Shown here one piece after another: positions 63,328-64,000 of a stretch of 64,000 nt of DNA. The notes under the pieces were generated by a model that worked only from the letters and a program-made list of their open reading frames with translations, was not told the DNA's origin and did no database searches. Position numbers and translations under genes: made by a program. How positions within the stretch are numbered: position 1 is the first letter of the stretch; each line of letters starts with the position of its first letter. The DNA comes from Natronoglycomyces albus (GTDB taxonomy: Bacteria > Actinomycetota > Actinomycetes > Mycobacteriales > Micromonosporaceae). The stretch is from assembly GCF_016925535.1 (NCBI RefSeq), contig NZ_CP070496.1, forward strand, positions 558,001 to 622,000, in the 5' to 3' direction.

Positions 63328-64000
63328 TCAGTGTTGGTAGTGCAGTACGGCCATTTCGCCTAGCTGCTCGACATTGCGTAGGCGCAGCGGGTTCCTGGGG
63401 CCGAAGGGGTAGGTGCCCGGTTGGATGAAGCGGGTTCGTTCTGGTCCTCCCAGGATGAATGGTGCGATCGCCAGGTGTAGTTGATCGACTAGCCCTTGTG
63501 ACATGAACTGTGAGAGCACTGTCGCGCCCCCTTCGACCATGAGCTGTTCGTAGTTGCGGCTTCGCATATCGGCGAGGATGTAGCCGAGGTCGATGCTGGG
63601 CCCAGTCGGGACCACTGTCGCCACCTCGGCGAGGCGATCCCTGGTGGAGGCGAGTGCGGAATCCGTGGTGTAGACAAGCTTCTCGGCCCTTCCTGTGAAG
63701 AACTTTGCTTGAGGGTCGAGGTTCCCGGTTGAGGTGATGGTGACCTTCGTTGGCGTGGGGCCTTTGCCAGCCGACTTCCGGTCTCGCCGGCGTTCCTGTG
63801 AACGGACTTCTAGCGTGGGGTTGTCTGCCCGGATTGTTCCCGCGCCAACCAAGATGGCGTCTACTGTAGACCGCAAGTGATCGACGCGATCGAAGTCGGC
63901 CTGATTGGACAGTAGGAGACGCTCGGTGGAATCATCATCGAGGTAGCCATCGAGGGATACGGCGGCGGATATCAGGACGTGGGGTCGAGGGCTGTGAGGC
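63328..64000 (-). CDS. RibD C-terminal/dihydrofolate-reductase-like protein, 5' part cut by window edge
   Basis: At least 223 residues of an NADPH-dependent reductase of the RibD_C type, continuing beyond the right edge. Visible motifs are ISAAVSLDGYLDDD, DAILVGAGTIRADNP, TLEVRSQERR, MVEGGATVLSQFM and APFILGG. The reading frame passes through a TTG at 63876 to the window end, so the gene starts outside. Such proteins reduce the riboflavin precursor, or act in related pyrimidine or pterin reactions. No deaminase domain is visible in this part. The downstream 240 bp to the T7SS-like genes hold no gene. Confidence 0.85.
   Translation of the reverse strand, partial: PHSPRPHVLISAAVSLDGYLDDDSTERLLLSNQADFDRVDHLRSTVDAILVGAGTIRADNPTLEVRSQERRRDRKSAGKGPTPTKVTITSTGNLDPQAKFFTGRAEKLVYTTDSALASTRDRLAEVATVVPTGPSIDLGYILADMRSRNYEQLMVEGGATVLSQFMSQGLVDQLHLAIAPFILGGPERTRFIQPGTYPFGPRNPLRLRNVEQLGEMAVLHYQH

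Overview
The window is chromosomal DNA from a high-GC Gram-positive bacterium (Actinomycetota). Evidence: BldC, the 33-residue bS22 (COX24-like) ribosomal protein, DUF2516, a split GlcNAc/glucose-type PTS, frequent GTG starts, late futalosine-type menaquinone genes, and gene order matching mycobacteria (TIM-barrel isomerase, excisionase-like HTH, bS22, acyltransferase). A Glycomycetaceae/Micromonosporales-like organism is my guess, at low confidence. I see no prophage, insertion sequence, CRISPR array or replication origin.

Left part (1-8.6 kb): class Ia ribonucleotide reductase genes nrdA-nrdB (nrdB cut by the window edge) lie behind a ~470-nt leader with a recognisable cobalamin riboswitch and NrdR-like boxes. 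Next come tRNA-Arg(CCG), a small coiled-coil protein, a band-7/SPFH protein, a DinB-like protein and a SHOCT membrane protein. Two long gene-poor stretches (4.4-5.3 and 7.7-8.6 kb) hold two diverged copies of a ~95-nt structured element with covarying stems, and beside one of them a promoter followed by a tRNA-like folded locus.

8.6-22.8 kb: a secreted PA-domain subtilase and a DUF4190 protein, then the alr-hydrolase-tsaE-tsaB-rimI-tsaD cluster (D-alanine supply and tRNA t6A synthesis). It is followed by a complete PTS: EIIC divergent from EIIB-EIIA-HPr-EI.

22.8-31.6 kb: NUDIX hydrolase, VapBC toxin-antitoxin, a Cys-rich conserved protein, TIM-barrel isomerase, proline dehydrogenase, a membrane-anchored gluzincin-like protein, an excisionase-type HTH protein, bS22, a lysophospholipid acyltransferase and a DUF2516 protein. 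31.6-41.1 kb: HtpX, an isolated nuoKLMN block (proton-pumping membrane arm of complex I without nuoA-J), and menaquinone genes mqnP-ubiD divergent from ubiX.

41.4-48.4 kb: BldC divergent from an Lrp regulator overlapping a Cds1-type cysteine desulfhydrase; trpS, a 2H phosphoesterase and YihY; galE; a small membrane protein. 49.0-56.4 kb: a nucleoside uptake and salvage operon (BMP lipoprotein, ATPase with a probable CTG start, two permeases, cytidine deaminase, thymidine phosphorylase). Then a SulP transporter, whose codon usage changes abruptly mid-gene, and a Kef-type antiporter. The right end (60.1-63.1 kb) is a three-gene set of lower apparent GC resembling type VII secretion substrates (WXG-like small protein, DUF3558-like lipoprotein, WXG/Gly-rich protein). 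It is followed by a truncated RibD-type reductase gene.
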